From assembly GCA_951640165.1 (NCBI GenBank), contig OX621238.1, positions 24,824,001-24,888,000 of the forward strand: a DNA stretch of 64,000 bases. The letters are read 5' to 3'. The notes under the pieces are model-generated. The model was not told where the DNA came from. It worked only from the letters and a program-made list of their open reading frames with translations, and did no database searches. The stretch comes from Pseudoips prasinana (taxonomy: Eukaryota > Arthropoda > Insecta > Lepidoptera > Nolidae). Both the position numbers and the translations under genes were made by a program. Of this stretch, positions 23,443 to 33,536 are shown piece after piece (the stretch's first letter is position 1; each line of letters opens with the position of its first letter).

Positions 23443-23569
23443 GTACGCACGGCTACATATCAAGCTATATATTTCCAGTATAAGCTGATCCCGCGTTCTA
23501 TAGGATTTCCATACAATGAGAGGTCAGCTTATATTGGAAATGTTCAGCTTGATATGTGGCCGTGTGTAC
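23443..23569. mobile_element. GTAC-ended MITE, family 1, copy 3
   Basis: Best preserved copy: GTACGCACGGCTACATATCA at the left pairs with the right end GATATGTGGCCGTGTGTAC. It lies 12 bases from a family 2 MITE. Confidence 0.8.
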
Positions 23570-23581
23570 TACAACATCCGT

Positions 23582-23722
23582 GTACGGACGCCAGCACATC
23601 AAGCTACCCCAATCTGTAAATTTTCCCCAATTGAAAGTGAACCTTATGCTTAAGTGATAAAGGTGAAAATGTATACAAGAAATTTGACAGATTGGGGTAG
23701 CTCGATGTGCTAGCGTCTGTAC
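23582..23722. mobile_element. GTAC-ended MITE, family 2, copy 2
   Basis: The left end GTACGGACGCCAGCACATCA pairs with the right end ending AGCGTCTGTAC. The arms continue through AGCTACCCCAATCTGT, about 36 bases in all with few mismatches. Confidence 0.8.
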
Positions 23723-23774
23723 ATTTGCTTCAACGTCTATCAATTGTAATTATTAAAAAAATATAATGAACGAA

Positions 23775-24012
23775 GCCAGTTGCACTCACCGGTCCGTGAG
23801 TGATCGGCGAGGTAAAGTAAAGCACCTAGACACACGGTCAGTCTATAGATGGGTGACCGTTAAAGTGGTTTAATTACTGAGCATCTCCGTGTTTTCACGG
23901 CACGTTAATCTATAGGTTCCGATTCTTGTCGAAAGATAGCATTCGTTAAACCATGTGAGGGGCCCTCTGGGCGGTTTGTCTCTGTGACACCAGGGTAACC
24001 ACTTCCTATGAG
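23775..24012 (+). mobile_element. SINE with 5S-rRNA-like head, copy 1
   Basis: The first about 90 bases resemble eukaryotic 5S rRNA: CACCGGTCCGTGAGTGATCG, then AGGTAAAGTAAAGCACC, then TAGATGGGTGACCG at 23846-23859, the 5S internal promoter box C. The body after the head ends CACCAGGGTAACCACTTCC. A better preserved copy is at 56922-57168 (minus). Confidence 0.65.
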
Positions 24013-24166
24013 ATAAAGAAAGAAGATCGAATGGCAAGAAACAGTTAAAAATCTAAATTCAAATTTCTTTATGTCGCTGATAATTGCTAAGACCAACCAT
24101 TTCAGTATTGAACTCAAAACAGTTAGTGTATCAAAAAAAATTTGAGCCCTCACGGGACGCCTGGCA

Positions 24167-24373
24167 GATGTGAAACATCGACATTATTTTTTAAAATTAA
24201 TATGCAGAAAAGAACATATTTTGATATGAACTAAATATGTCATAATGATAAAATAAAATATTACGATTAATAATCGCACAGTCAATTGTTTTGTTTCGCA
24301 TCAAAAAAAAAACGTGGCGACGCGTCGCTCCCCCAGAAATCTTTTTTACGTGCGGCTATAGATGTTTCACATC
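24167..24373. mobile_element. MITE-like repeat with GATGTGAAACATC ends
   Basis: GATGTGAAACATC at 24167 and its complement at 24361-24373 bracket about 207 bases with GACGCGTCGC inside. Only one copy was seen here. Confidence 0.45.
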
Positions 24374-24477
24374 AAAACCTAGAGAATGATAGTTCCAAGA
24401 AGTCTCCAATAGTTTACAAGTTTCGTCCATTAGAACATTGAAAACAGTCGACAATAAAAAACATCTTCTATTACATA

Positions 24478-24857
24478 CTAGCTATGCCCCGCGATTTCAG
24501 CCGCGTTTAAGTTTATAAATTATAGCCTATATGTGTTATACGTTTACATAAGCAATATTACTACATTTACTACGAAGTTTCATCAAAATTCGTTCAGTAG
24601 TTTTGGCGTAAAAGAGTAATAAAGGAATTGCTCGCAGATGGTGGATTTTTTCCTACAAGACTTACTTGGCACTTATCGTCATATTTTGGAGAATTCACAC
24701 AATATCTTTATAAATTGTGCCTATGTGTTATTCTGATGTATAAGATATATTATTGTAAAGTTTCATTAAAATTCATTCAGTAGTTTTTACGGGAAATAGT
24801 AAAAATCGTCCCTCCATACATACTTAAAAACTTTCGCGTTTATAATATTAGTAGGAA
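24478..24857 (-). mobile_element. Helitron-like element, Lep1 type
   Basis: The complement starts TCCTACTAATATTATAAACG and ends GCGGGGCATAGCTAGT. Two conserved blocks (ACGAATTTTGATGAAACTTC and similar) appear twice, so this may be an internally duplicated copy. Confidence 0.65.
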
Positions 24858-25182
24858 TATCTATATATAGAGCTATATCTATATATCGCGTATATTCTAG
24901 TTATTTTATGAGTCGTCTGCTCCGGCAGACAACTCGTCAATATCACTATTGACATTTAAAAAGGTTAGAGTGGTACAGACCTCAAGTTATCTGATGAGAA
25001 TTAGTGACGCACGACATCACGACTCAATACTGTGATCACTTCCAATAAACAACGTGAAATTATTAATCTCATGATCAATACAACAATTTATTGCTAATTA
25101 TACTTCGGTACTTAATTAGGTGTGGTACATTGTATAGTTGCCGGAGAAGTTATTATTTATTTGGCTTTGATCTAACTAAGTA

Positions 25183-25543
25183 TTACTTGGTCTAGCGGAA
25201 GCGTGTTCACCCGCAGAGAACGAGGTCTTGGGTTCAAATCCCGGGTCGGGCCTAAAGTGATTTCTGTAAAAAGAAAAATTTCTCAGCATCAGCCCGAAGT
25301 CTGGAAGTTAGCGGTATTATACCCCCGTGCCTCGGAGAGCACGTAAAGGTCGGTCCTGTATCTGACCTCTTTCCGGTCGTTTCGCTCAGGGTCCCATCGG
25401 ATCATGAGAGTGATGGAATAGAAAGTGCTCCTGTGTTTGCGCACACACTTGTGCACTATAATATTTCCCGCGCAAATGTCTAATCTCTATTGAGACTGGA
25501 CCCTGTGGCCAAAATTCGGCTAGGAGGACATTATTATTATTAC
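25183..25543 (+). mobile_element. tRNA-derived SINE, family A, full length
   Basis: Head TTGGTCTAGCGGAAGCGTG (box A), box B GGGTTCAAATCCCGGG, body with CTCGGAGAGCACGTAAAGG and TCTGACCTCTTTCCGGTCG, and tail AGGAGGACATTATTATTATT. About 360 bases. Confidence 0.8.
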
Positions 25544-25635
25544 TTAATGGAAAACTGATCTCTTGTTATGTTTGAGATACGACAAAACACAAAAACTAGA
25601 TTTCTCTAATTAGGTCTATTTAGATCGACTCACAA

Positions 25636-25850
25636 CTTGTTTACCTTGCCGGTCCGTAAACGATCGAATAGGTTAAGCACCTAAGCGCACGGTCAAATAC
25701 TTTTTCGGAGTATGACTGTAGTTATTCGACAATAGTAGTGAACCTCGGAGCATTAAATACTACTATTTTAGATATATGATTAGTGAACCCATGTTAGAGG
25801 CCTGGTGGGGTGACTGAACCAAATCTGAAACTAGGGTAACCACTGCCCAT
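25636..25850 (+). mobile_element. SINE with 5S-rRNA-like head, copy 2 (decayed)
   Basis: GCCGGTCCGTAAACGATCG and GGTTAAGCACCTAAGCGCAC follow the 5S pattern, but box C is degenerate. The body end AGGGTAACCACTGCCCAT matches the other copies. Confidence 0.55.
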
Positions 25851-26588
25851 AATAATTAATTAAAACAAATTGTTGTAATCGTTTTCCCGAATTCAATATC
25901 TTATATTTACATTTAAATACAGAAATGTCCTAAAAGAACTCACAACTAGGCCATATACGACTGTCGTTACAAATCTGAAATTTGTCAGTATCAGCTATAT
26001 TCGGTATTATGTAACTAACACCTGTAAAGGCCTTTCGCAAATTCCTCCCCTAAAGGTGTGAAATACTGAAAGAACGGTTATATAGAAGTAAAAATTATGA
26101 AATATATACCATATTATATAATACTTTTTAACAAATTTATCACTAATTTCATGCAACCAAGTATATATACAAATAATGTTCTTTTTATAGTACAGGATTA
26201 GAGACGTCATTATTTAAGTTCTATTTTTATTACATTGCGTTTGAAATATCAATGTATTCCACATCTCTCAGATAACACACAAATCTCTAGCTTTGTCTAG
26301 CGAACAATGCACTGTTCTCCCATAGAAATTTATTTCGAATAATAAAACGATGACGCACTAGTCAGTGACCCTGCACTGAACTCACAGATGTCAAAGAGAC
26401 ATGTTTACTCTGAAGTGGTTTATTTGTAAACCCCTTTGAATATTCGCTTTTAGTATGCTAACAAGAAAGTAAATACAGTACCCTTTACTTATGTTAAACT
26501 AACCGACTCATCCAATCCCGCTTCTGATGGTACGGATATTTTGTGCACAAAACTGATTTTATTTTGTGCTTCTTATATTATATTATAA

Positions 26589-26941
26589 GCCTCGTTTGTC
26601 TAGCGGTAGCGTGTTCACCCGCAGATAACGAGGTCCTGGGTTCAAATCCCGGGTCGGGCCAAAAGTGATTTTGGGACTTTTCTGTAAAAAGAAAAAATTC
26701 TCAGCATTAGCCGAAGTCTGGGAGTTGGCGCTATTATACCCCCGTGCCTCGGAGAGCATGTAAAACCGTCGGTCCTGTGCCTGACAACTTTCCGGTCGTG
26801 TTGCTGGGCGTCCCATCGGATCATGAGAGTGATGGAATAGAACACACTTGAGCACTATAATATGTCCTGCGCAGATGGCTAATCTCTGTTGAGATTGGCC
26901 GCCGTGGCCGAAATTCAGCTAGGAGGACATTATTATTATTA
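26589..26941 (+). mobile_element. tRNA-derived SINE, family A, full length
   Basis: Same layout as 25183-25543: GCCTCGTTTGTCTAGCGGTA head, GGGTTCAAATCCCGGG box B, CTCGGAGAGCATGTAAAACC body, ATTATTATTATT tail. The minus-strand open frames across it are not genes. Confidence 0.8.
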
Positions 26942-27048
26942 TAATTTAAACATATTAACCCAGTAACATCAGGTCTTTTTAACACTCCGGAGCCAGAAAG
27001 TACGGAAAGGCGTTACCCCTGCGCCTGATATCGCTCGTGTCAGATTAC

Positions 27049-27272
27049 CATTCAATCAGATTGTGATTGCGAAGAAATATTAAGTGCACGTATGTTTTCG
27101 TATATAATTGTGTACTATAATAATATACTTATATTAAAAATAAAAAAGTAGAAGTATGTGTTCGTATATATTTGTGTACTGTAATAATTTACTTATATTA
27201 TTATAGTACACAAATATATACGAAAGCAAACGTGCACTTAATATTTCTTCGCAATCACAATCTGACTGAATG
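27049..27272. mobile_element. MITE with 43-base inverted ends next to the UCR2 exon
   Basis: Left end CATTCAATCAGATTGTGATT.. and right end (complement) match over about 43 bases with one or two differences. Inside is a second inverted pair around TTTCGTATATA and TGTGTACTATAATAA. It ends 116 bases before exon 27389. Confidence 0.8.
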
Positions 27273-27388
27273 TTAACCCGTAAACATCAATATAAAATCC
27301 TGGGTAGTTCACTAATCATCGTTGGGCAATCACAAAATCTCAATTTCAGCCAACCTACATACTTATACATTATTTTTGTTTGTTGCAG

Positions 27389-27501
27389 ACGAAGCCTACA
27401 TGAAGCTAGCTTTAGAAACAGTGGAGGAGCTGGACTGGTGTCTGGACCAGCTCGAGACCATACAAACTCATCGTTCTGTCTCCGATATGGCTTCGCTCAA
27501 G
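27389..27501 (+). CDS. dnc: dunce/PDE4 exon, first half of UCR2
   Basis: The acceptor is strong (TTTTTGTTTGTTGCAG) and the donor is AAG then GTCAGT. The first two bases complete an Asp codon. The exon then reads [20 protein letters not shown] and continues through [17 protein letters not shown]. This is the N-terminal half of Upstream Conserved Region 2, almost identical in PDE4 proteins from flies to mammals; the [15 protein letters not shown] core is diagnostic. In the folded enzyme UCR2 packs over the catalytic pocket and inhibits it, and UCR1 phosphorylation relieves this. The exon ends exactly before the FKRMLN segment, the boundary at which vertebrate supershort isoforms diverge. A MITE ends 116 bases upstream. 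Confidence 0.97.
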
Positions 27502-30102
27502 GTCAGTACATTATCACTACACGTTATACGGTTTCATTTCCGTATATTATAATTTTATTAATATTACATTGAAAATATAATACTTTCACAGTGGTTGTAT
27601 TATTGACGAAATGTTAAACGGGTGATTGATCTTTACTTGCGATCTATCTACGTCACCAGATAATAAGGTAGAGACATGAATGAGTCATGTTAAGTTAATA
27701 ATGCAATCATGGAATACATTGTGTTAATGAAAATGATAATGATTTGTAACTACGAGTAGCTGTACGAACGCACGCACGCATTTCACGAACAAAACCTATA
27801 GTAACGTTTGTGTTCCGATTGTTTTTTTTTTTATATAGGTACCTACGCGGGCATAAAAACTTTTCGCATAGGTTATGGTTTGTTATTCGTATATATTATG
27901 GTTTTGTTACGACGTTAGGTTAAGTATGATTGAGCGTAGACGTTTCGAGAATAGATTCTCTTCTCGTAAGCCTGGTAAATAAATACACCATCTCCTTTAT
28001 TTTGTCTCCTACTATCGTATCGAGGTTGATCTGAACGGTGTACAATTTCATACGTCATGATTAACGACTCCGTCGTGTTTCGCGTTTGGCATGTTGCGTC
28101 GGAGCAACATGACACCATATTGTTTTCGTGTTTACTGCTTAGCAAAACGTTAACGCAGAATTTAGGTAAATATTTATTTTCCATAACGGTGCAAATATAT
28201 CAGAGATATGTTTTGCGACTTTCCTTAACTTTTGTGATTACATTTTGTTTATTTTAATAACTGGTGTAGGTCAGTTATCATCGCAATTTGTATTATGATT
28301 CTAGATATGAATCTAAATAGATAAAACTGATATTATTAAAAAAAAAAACCTAAGTCAGATTTACTATTATCAGTTTTTTATATAAATTTAATTTACAATT
28401 AAGATTTGTTTTTATCATCTCATTGCATATGATTATTTCGGATGTAAATAACTGCAAGATAATTAATATGTAACTCTATCAGTTTTTAAGTGTTCATGGC
28501 GGCCGATTTAAAGTAGGCCAGCCGCGAGCTGCTTATTTTTTTAATTACTTCGTTTTTCTGTGGGCACGAAAAGCGGTTGGGCTCTGCTCAATCTAGACAA
28601 TTTAATTACAGGCGCTAAACCGTGCTAGTAACTAAAACAACTGGGTGTCCAAAACAACTCCACACTAATAAAATACTAAAATTAGGAGAATACAATTCCA
28701 TAATGTCCTAGGTAAACATTTCAAAGAAAGAATAGACACAACAAGTAAGAAGGGCAGAATAATAAAAAGACATTTATTAATTAGTCCGTTGAGCAAGAAT
28801 GAATTTTCATTTTCTTAGTTAGCTGACATACAGTATGAAGACAATGTTACGCCTGCCTACATTGTGGCTCATTTACCAAGTTGCCTCAGAATGTGACACA
28901 CAATAAGCCTTCATTAAATACAAAACAAACACTTTATCATGATTTATTATGATAAATTTTCGAGTAATTACTCACTAAAATCATACAATGAAAGTCATTT
29001 ATTGAGTCCACAGAATACCAAAATGTCATTAGGCAAAATTTTCATTTTCTTGAAAATTATGAGTCACTGTATACCCACGTAAGAGTTTCATGTAATTATC
29101 TATTTATATAATACAAAGAAGTCAGGAGGAAAAGTCGACAGTGTACTCTATAAATATGGAAATAGATACTCTTTCTCATCAAGAATGTTAACATATTTTT
29201 TTATCATGAAGTTTTCTTTGTTTCAATTTTCAAGAAAATGTAGGCGGTATGCTTTTTTATAAATAGTTTTATTTCTCATCTATCACCGGTTTTTAAATCC
29301 ACTAATAATCGTTCAATAGTTGTTCATATTTTTCTTCGTTCAACGTGTGAAAGCCTTCTAATATTATTACGAGTCACTATGAAAGTTTTCTGAAAATACG
29401 ATATGTACGAATTATAAGAAAATAAAAATGGCTTGTTTTAGATATAGTAGATACATCCTTATCCGTTAGCAAACAACTTTCAATGCAGAGCTTCTCTTTA
29501 TCAGTAATAAATGTCATGATGTATATATTTTATACACTAGGTAGAGTGAGCCCTTAAATCTAATTTAACAGCACACTCTTTAATGATATTTACTTAATTT
29601 TCGAATGAATGCCAGATAAAGATACATAGCATTTTTCTTTCGCTAAATGCTAAGTGCTGAATGAACTGAAAAATATCTGTGTTTTATTTCATACTAGCCG
29701 TCCTGGCAGAGGCTTTCCTGTTCTATAAATAAAAAAAGAACTAATGGAATGGAATCGTGGAATCTAATCGTAGTGCCACTTAACAGATCTATTGTAAATC
29801 TACAATAAAACTGTTCAAGGATTCAAATACACATTAAAAAAATACCAAAATCGGTCCGGTTGTTTACAAGAACTGCAGTCGATCTGTATCAGATATGGTG
29901 TTGTATACGGATTCAATTATTGTTTTATTTCTTACTTTATCAAAAGATTTATGCAACAAAAAAATCAACCTATAGCCTCTTTTTTTAAACAAAGCAAAGA
30001 CCATATTTTGTGATTTAGAGCTTATGTACTGACAGGCGGCGATAATGGATTATTCTAAAGGTTTCTAGTATTGCTGTTGCTTTTTATGGATTGAAAACAA
30101 TT

Positions 30103-30212
30103 TTTTTTTTTTTTTTTACATGCAGACTCAGAACAACTATTTATGGGTAATACAAATATTTGTCCGCCGCGGGACTCAAACCCGCGGCACGAAGCGGCAA
30201 GCCCGGCGGCGA
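30103..30212 (-). mobile_element. SINE family B, truncated
   Basis: The complement has GCTTCGTGCCGCGGGTTTGA (box B region) and ATAGTTGTTCTGAGTCTGCA before a poly-T/A run. Confidence 0.6.
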
Positions 30213-30818
30213 CATTTTGTATATATGTTTTGTTATCAAAAGTTATTTTTAAGTAAATTCCTATATTTTAATACTTATTCTTTTATTCTTAAAGGGGACG
30301 AATTCAAAAAATTGCAGATAATTTAATTCGGTGCAACGACTCTTGAGTTATACGTGTAAATGGTGTAAATAACTCAACATTCTTTTATGTATACATATTA
30401 TAACGTTATATGTGTACGTTTCTGCTCAATATATCAATTTAACTTAACCTACTATATTATATTTATAATATAAATAGGGAGCAAATAGAGTGGAGTTCGG
30501 TCGCCCAGTTACTCATTATATAAAAGCTTCCATCTAAAAGATACCCAGAAAACTCCCCTTCTTTGATTTTAGATTCTTAAGTGGAGAGAACCATCTTCAA
30601 CTTGAAACACGGGCTTCTTAAAAAGAGTACTCTAAGTAGGCACTCAAAAACGCCATCTTGGGGTAGTAGCCGCGATATAACACGATTATACTCGGCTTTA
30701 TTTTTATTGAAAAATCTATGGATGATATTAAATAAATTATGAGTATAAAGCTGGCCACCTTGGCGCATCTTAGGCACTATCAGATGATGGTGAGGTTAAT
30801 TACAAACCTATTTAATAT

Positions 30819-31109
30819 GCCTCGTTGGTCTAGCGGTAGTGTGTCCACCCGCAGAGAACGAGGTCTTGGGTTCAAATCGCGGGTTGGGCCAAAAGTGATT
30901 ATGTGACTTTTCTGTGAAAAGAAATTTTCTCAGCATCAGCCCGAAAGCTGGGAGTTGGCGGTATTATACCCCCGTGCCTTGGAGAGCACGTAAAGCCGTC
31001 GGTCCTGTACCTGACCTCTTTCCGGTCGTGTCGCTAGGCGTCCCATTCGGATCATGACAGTGATGGAATAGAAAGTGCTCCTGTGTTTGCGCACACACTT
31101 GAGCACTAT
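30819..31109 (+). mobile_element. tRNA-derived SINE, family A, 3' truncated
   Basis: Head GCCTCGTTGGTCTAGCGGTA is the best preserved in the family, box B is GGGTTCAAATC, and the body includes GGAGAGCACGTAAAGCCGTC. Homology stops near GAGCACTATTCGG. Confidence 0.8.
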
Positions 31110-32035
31110 TCGGCTCTAGAAACAGTTAATTATATGGTATAAAAAAATCTCTTTAAAATACAAGAAATTAAACCACTCTCTCTCTCACTCACTCTCGCTC
31201 TGCTAAATCGATAGATGGACCGCGTGGCTGGGTGCTTCCCTCACTCACTTAAGTAACTGAGATCAAATGGCTGTGTGTAGTCTAAATTCTACCACGTTAT
31301 ATATAAATTAAAGAGTTTATAAGTATACCAGAATCCATGCAAGCAATTTTCTAAGCTAAACTTGCAAATTTTATAGGTGTTGTTATCTAGCCTTTAAAGT
31401 AATACTGGCAGGAAGAAAGTTTCTACGACTGCTACTAAATTAAATGTATCGTGTAGTTATATAGGTAATACTGGCTCGTAAATCGACTAATTGCCGCGGG
31501 TTATCTCGTTAAAAGTGAAATGTAATCACGTCACCGTCTATTGTAATTATCGCTACAGATAGAATCATTTATTTATTGATTATCACTTTTAGATTAGAAA
31601 GACAACTTTTTATGATTTTGGAACAAAAAATATATTTTGATTATTATTTATAGAAACAGATAGCTAAGTAGTTAGACGATAAAAAATCATTAATGGGTTT
31701 CATTAATGATTGATATCGTTTACTATGTACATGCATTTCTATAAGACATTGTCCCTTTGTTTCAGTATTATTATAACTTGATAAAGAATATCAAATACAA
31801 GTTTTGAAAGATAGTAATATATCATCGATAATAGTAAGGATAATATGTAAAATTGAACTATATTTTAAAGAACTTCAGTGTATCTAAAAGACGATTTCAT
31901 AAAAAAATACTTAAAAGAAAATAATCGAAAAAAACACCTCTTAATTTCATTTGTTGTAGCACATTTTATCATAGAGAAACTTTGATGTCTTCGCTTTGTC
32001 ATAAAGTTCTTATTTTCATAATATAAATTCTAGAT

Positions 32036-32172
32036 AAAGGCCTCCCCAAAAGATCTCCACAATAGAATTGTGTCCATAGTTTGGCAGACGGGTTATTCAT
32101 AGTATAGAATCTGGTAGACATTCACTGGGTAAGATTTCTACGCCGCCCACGGCATAAGAAGGGTTGAACACT
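32036..32172 (+). repeat. Dispersed lepidopteran repeat, fragment
   Basis: AAAGGCCTCCCCAAAAGATC, TTTGGCAGACGGGTTATTCA and TTTCTACGCCGCCCACGGCA mark it as family 887, with an internal deletion. Confidence 0.55.
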
Positions 32173-33180
32173 TTTACCCTGTTTTTTATAGATTTACTTT
32201 CATAGTATGAATTCTGTAAACCATATGCACGTTCGTCTTGGAATGAGTAAAGATAAGTAAATAGATCTTGGGATAATCCATTGTCAACGGAAATTCACTG
32301 AGAGAATCACAAGAAATGGAACTTGTGAATTGCAATGCATTCGCTTTGCAAATAATCTATTGTGTCGATGTCACTTTATGTAATTTACCACTAAACCGCA
32401 AGGCTCTATTCAGTGTTACTATTAACTGTACTGTACTACACTGTATGTTCATGCGAGTACACGATGTTATATTATCACAATGGAATAATATTTGAACTAG
32501 ATACGATCAGCTAGATAGAACAAGCTGACCCAAAAACTATTTAATTATTATATACCGTTATCCCGGTGTACCTACTTGATAAACATACTCAAGTACACAA
32601 AACTTGAGTCTCAGTACTCAACACTTGTCAAGGTTCAGGAAATACAAGATGCAAAATGTTGTGGTTTTCCATTCACAATATTTATTTTTGAATTATAGAT
32701 TAGGAAATTTACTATATACGCTAATATCGCCAAAAAGGAAAACATTATAGCTTGGAATTCCCTCGGTAAAAAACGTTAAGTAGTATATAATTAGAGAATC
32801 ATTCTATTTTTTCCTTGTGCTCACAATATTGTTAGAAATTATTTGGAAGAATTATATTTAATGTAGTAAATGAGCAAATCTTATTTCCATAAATGCATTT
32901 TAAACATGTAATGTAGTTGACTTTTTAAAATAATAAAAGTGGTATTTATGTGGGCGTTAATTTCTAGAAATTTACTAAATCATCCCGTTTGCAAAGAAGG
33001 CAGAATCGATCTCCCAGAGTGGAACAACATGTAATTTTGGTTTTATTATTTATTTATAAGCCTATATTCTGTTTAAACCCGTACCACTCAGACGGTAGTA
33101 GGAGCAATGTATACATACATTGCTCAAATTATTGTTCTCTCTCTCTTTCTCTTTGTTTTTTCAACATTACGACTGTGCTT

Positions 33181-33212
33181 AAATCCGCTCTAATAGTCAT
33201 TAGAGCGGATTT
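33181..33212. repeat. Perfect inverted repeat, 14-base arms
   Basis: AAATCCGCTCTAAT, then AGTC, then its exact complement. A short hairpin of unknown role. Confidence 0.65.
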
Positions 33213-33329
33213 CATTTCGAAACTCAATTCTTCAGAGAGCTAATTTAGAACTTGGCCGCGGTTATTGTCACCAGACAACAGTTGTTAGATTATTTCGGAT
33301 CTTACTATTTTTCATCGATGGTTTAAAAG

Positions 33330-33536
33330 TTAATACATAATAATAATAAAAAAGTTTATACTTGTAATGATAAACGTAAATAAAACTGCAACGCTTACTA
33401 TTAAATTGTAGTTTACCCCTTGTTTACCTTTCTTGTTGACTTTACTCACATCATCGCCGAGATCGAAATCGGCAAACAATGTTAACCATGTTCCTAGTCC
33501 TTCAAAATTTATTAGGTATTCAACATTCTCTTCCAT
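33330..33536 (-). CDS. Unassigned small open frame with a C-terminal membrane segment
   Basis: Read on the minus strand it starts with a true ATG (MEENVEYLINFEGLGTW). It has an acidic middle (DFDLGDDVSK), a basic patch (KKGKQ), and then a run of about 25 hydrophobic residues to the stop. The 68-residue frame holds a consensus-like GTGAGT after DLGDD, so it could be a spliced exon or nothing at all. I do not recognise it. Confidence 0.15.
   Translation of the reverse strand: MEENVEYLINFEGLGTWLTLFADFDLGDDVSKVNKKGKQGVNYNLIVSVAVLFTFIITSINFFIIIMY

Larger units (their letters stand above)
4633..27388 (+). other. dunce intron, 22.8 kb, repeat-rich
   Basis: This intron separates the linker exon from the first UCR2 exon. 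It holds one candidate alternative first exon (14582-14898), one candidate nested single-exon gene (19750-20031), and many SINEs, MITEs, LINE ends and Helitron-like pieces listed separately. No gene or recognisable repeat was seen in these stretches: 4860-5390, 5500-6380, 7080-7660, 7930-8640, 9220-10310, 10520-11160, 11320-12430, 12560-14560, 14910-15320, 17320-17590, 17910-18780, 18860-19740, 20440-21670, 21960-22530, 24860-25180 and 25860-26580. They are AT-rich. A short GC-rich patch at about 13215-13320 stands out and is unexplained. Confidence 0.8.

Noticed and set aside
26583..26855. 90-residue minus-strand open frame
   Set aside because: It lies entirely inside a tRNA-derived SINE.
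27915..28257. Overlapping open frames on both strands with modest GC
   Set aside because: No splice site in a useful phase and no recognisable motif; not a dunce exon.
30819..30890. tRNA gene
   Set aside because: Box A and box B are present, but the region is the head of a SINE with several copies and does not close into a clean tRNA cloverleaf that I could verify.
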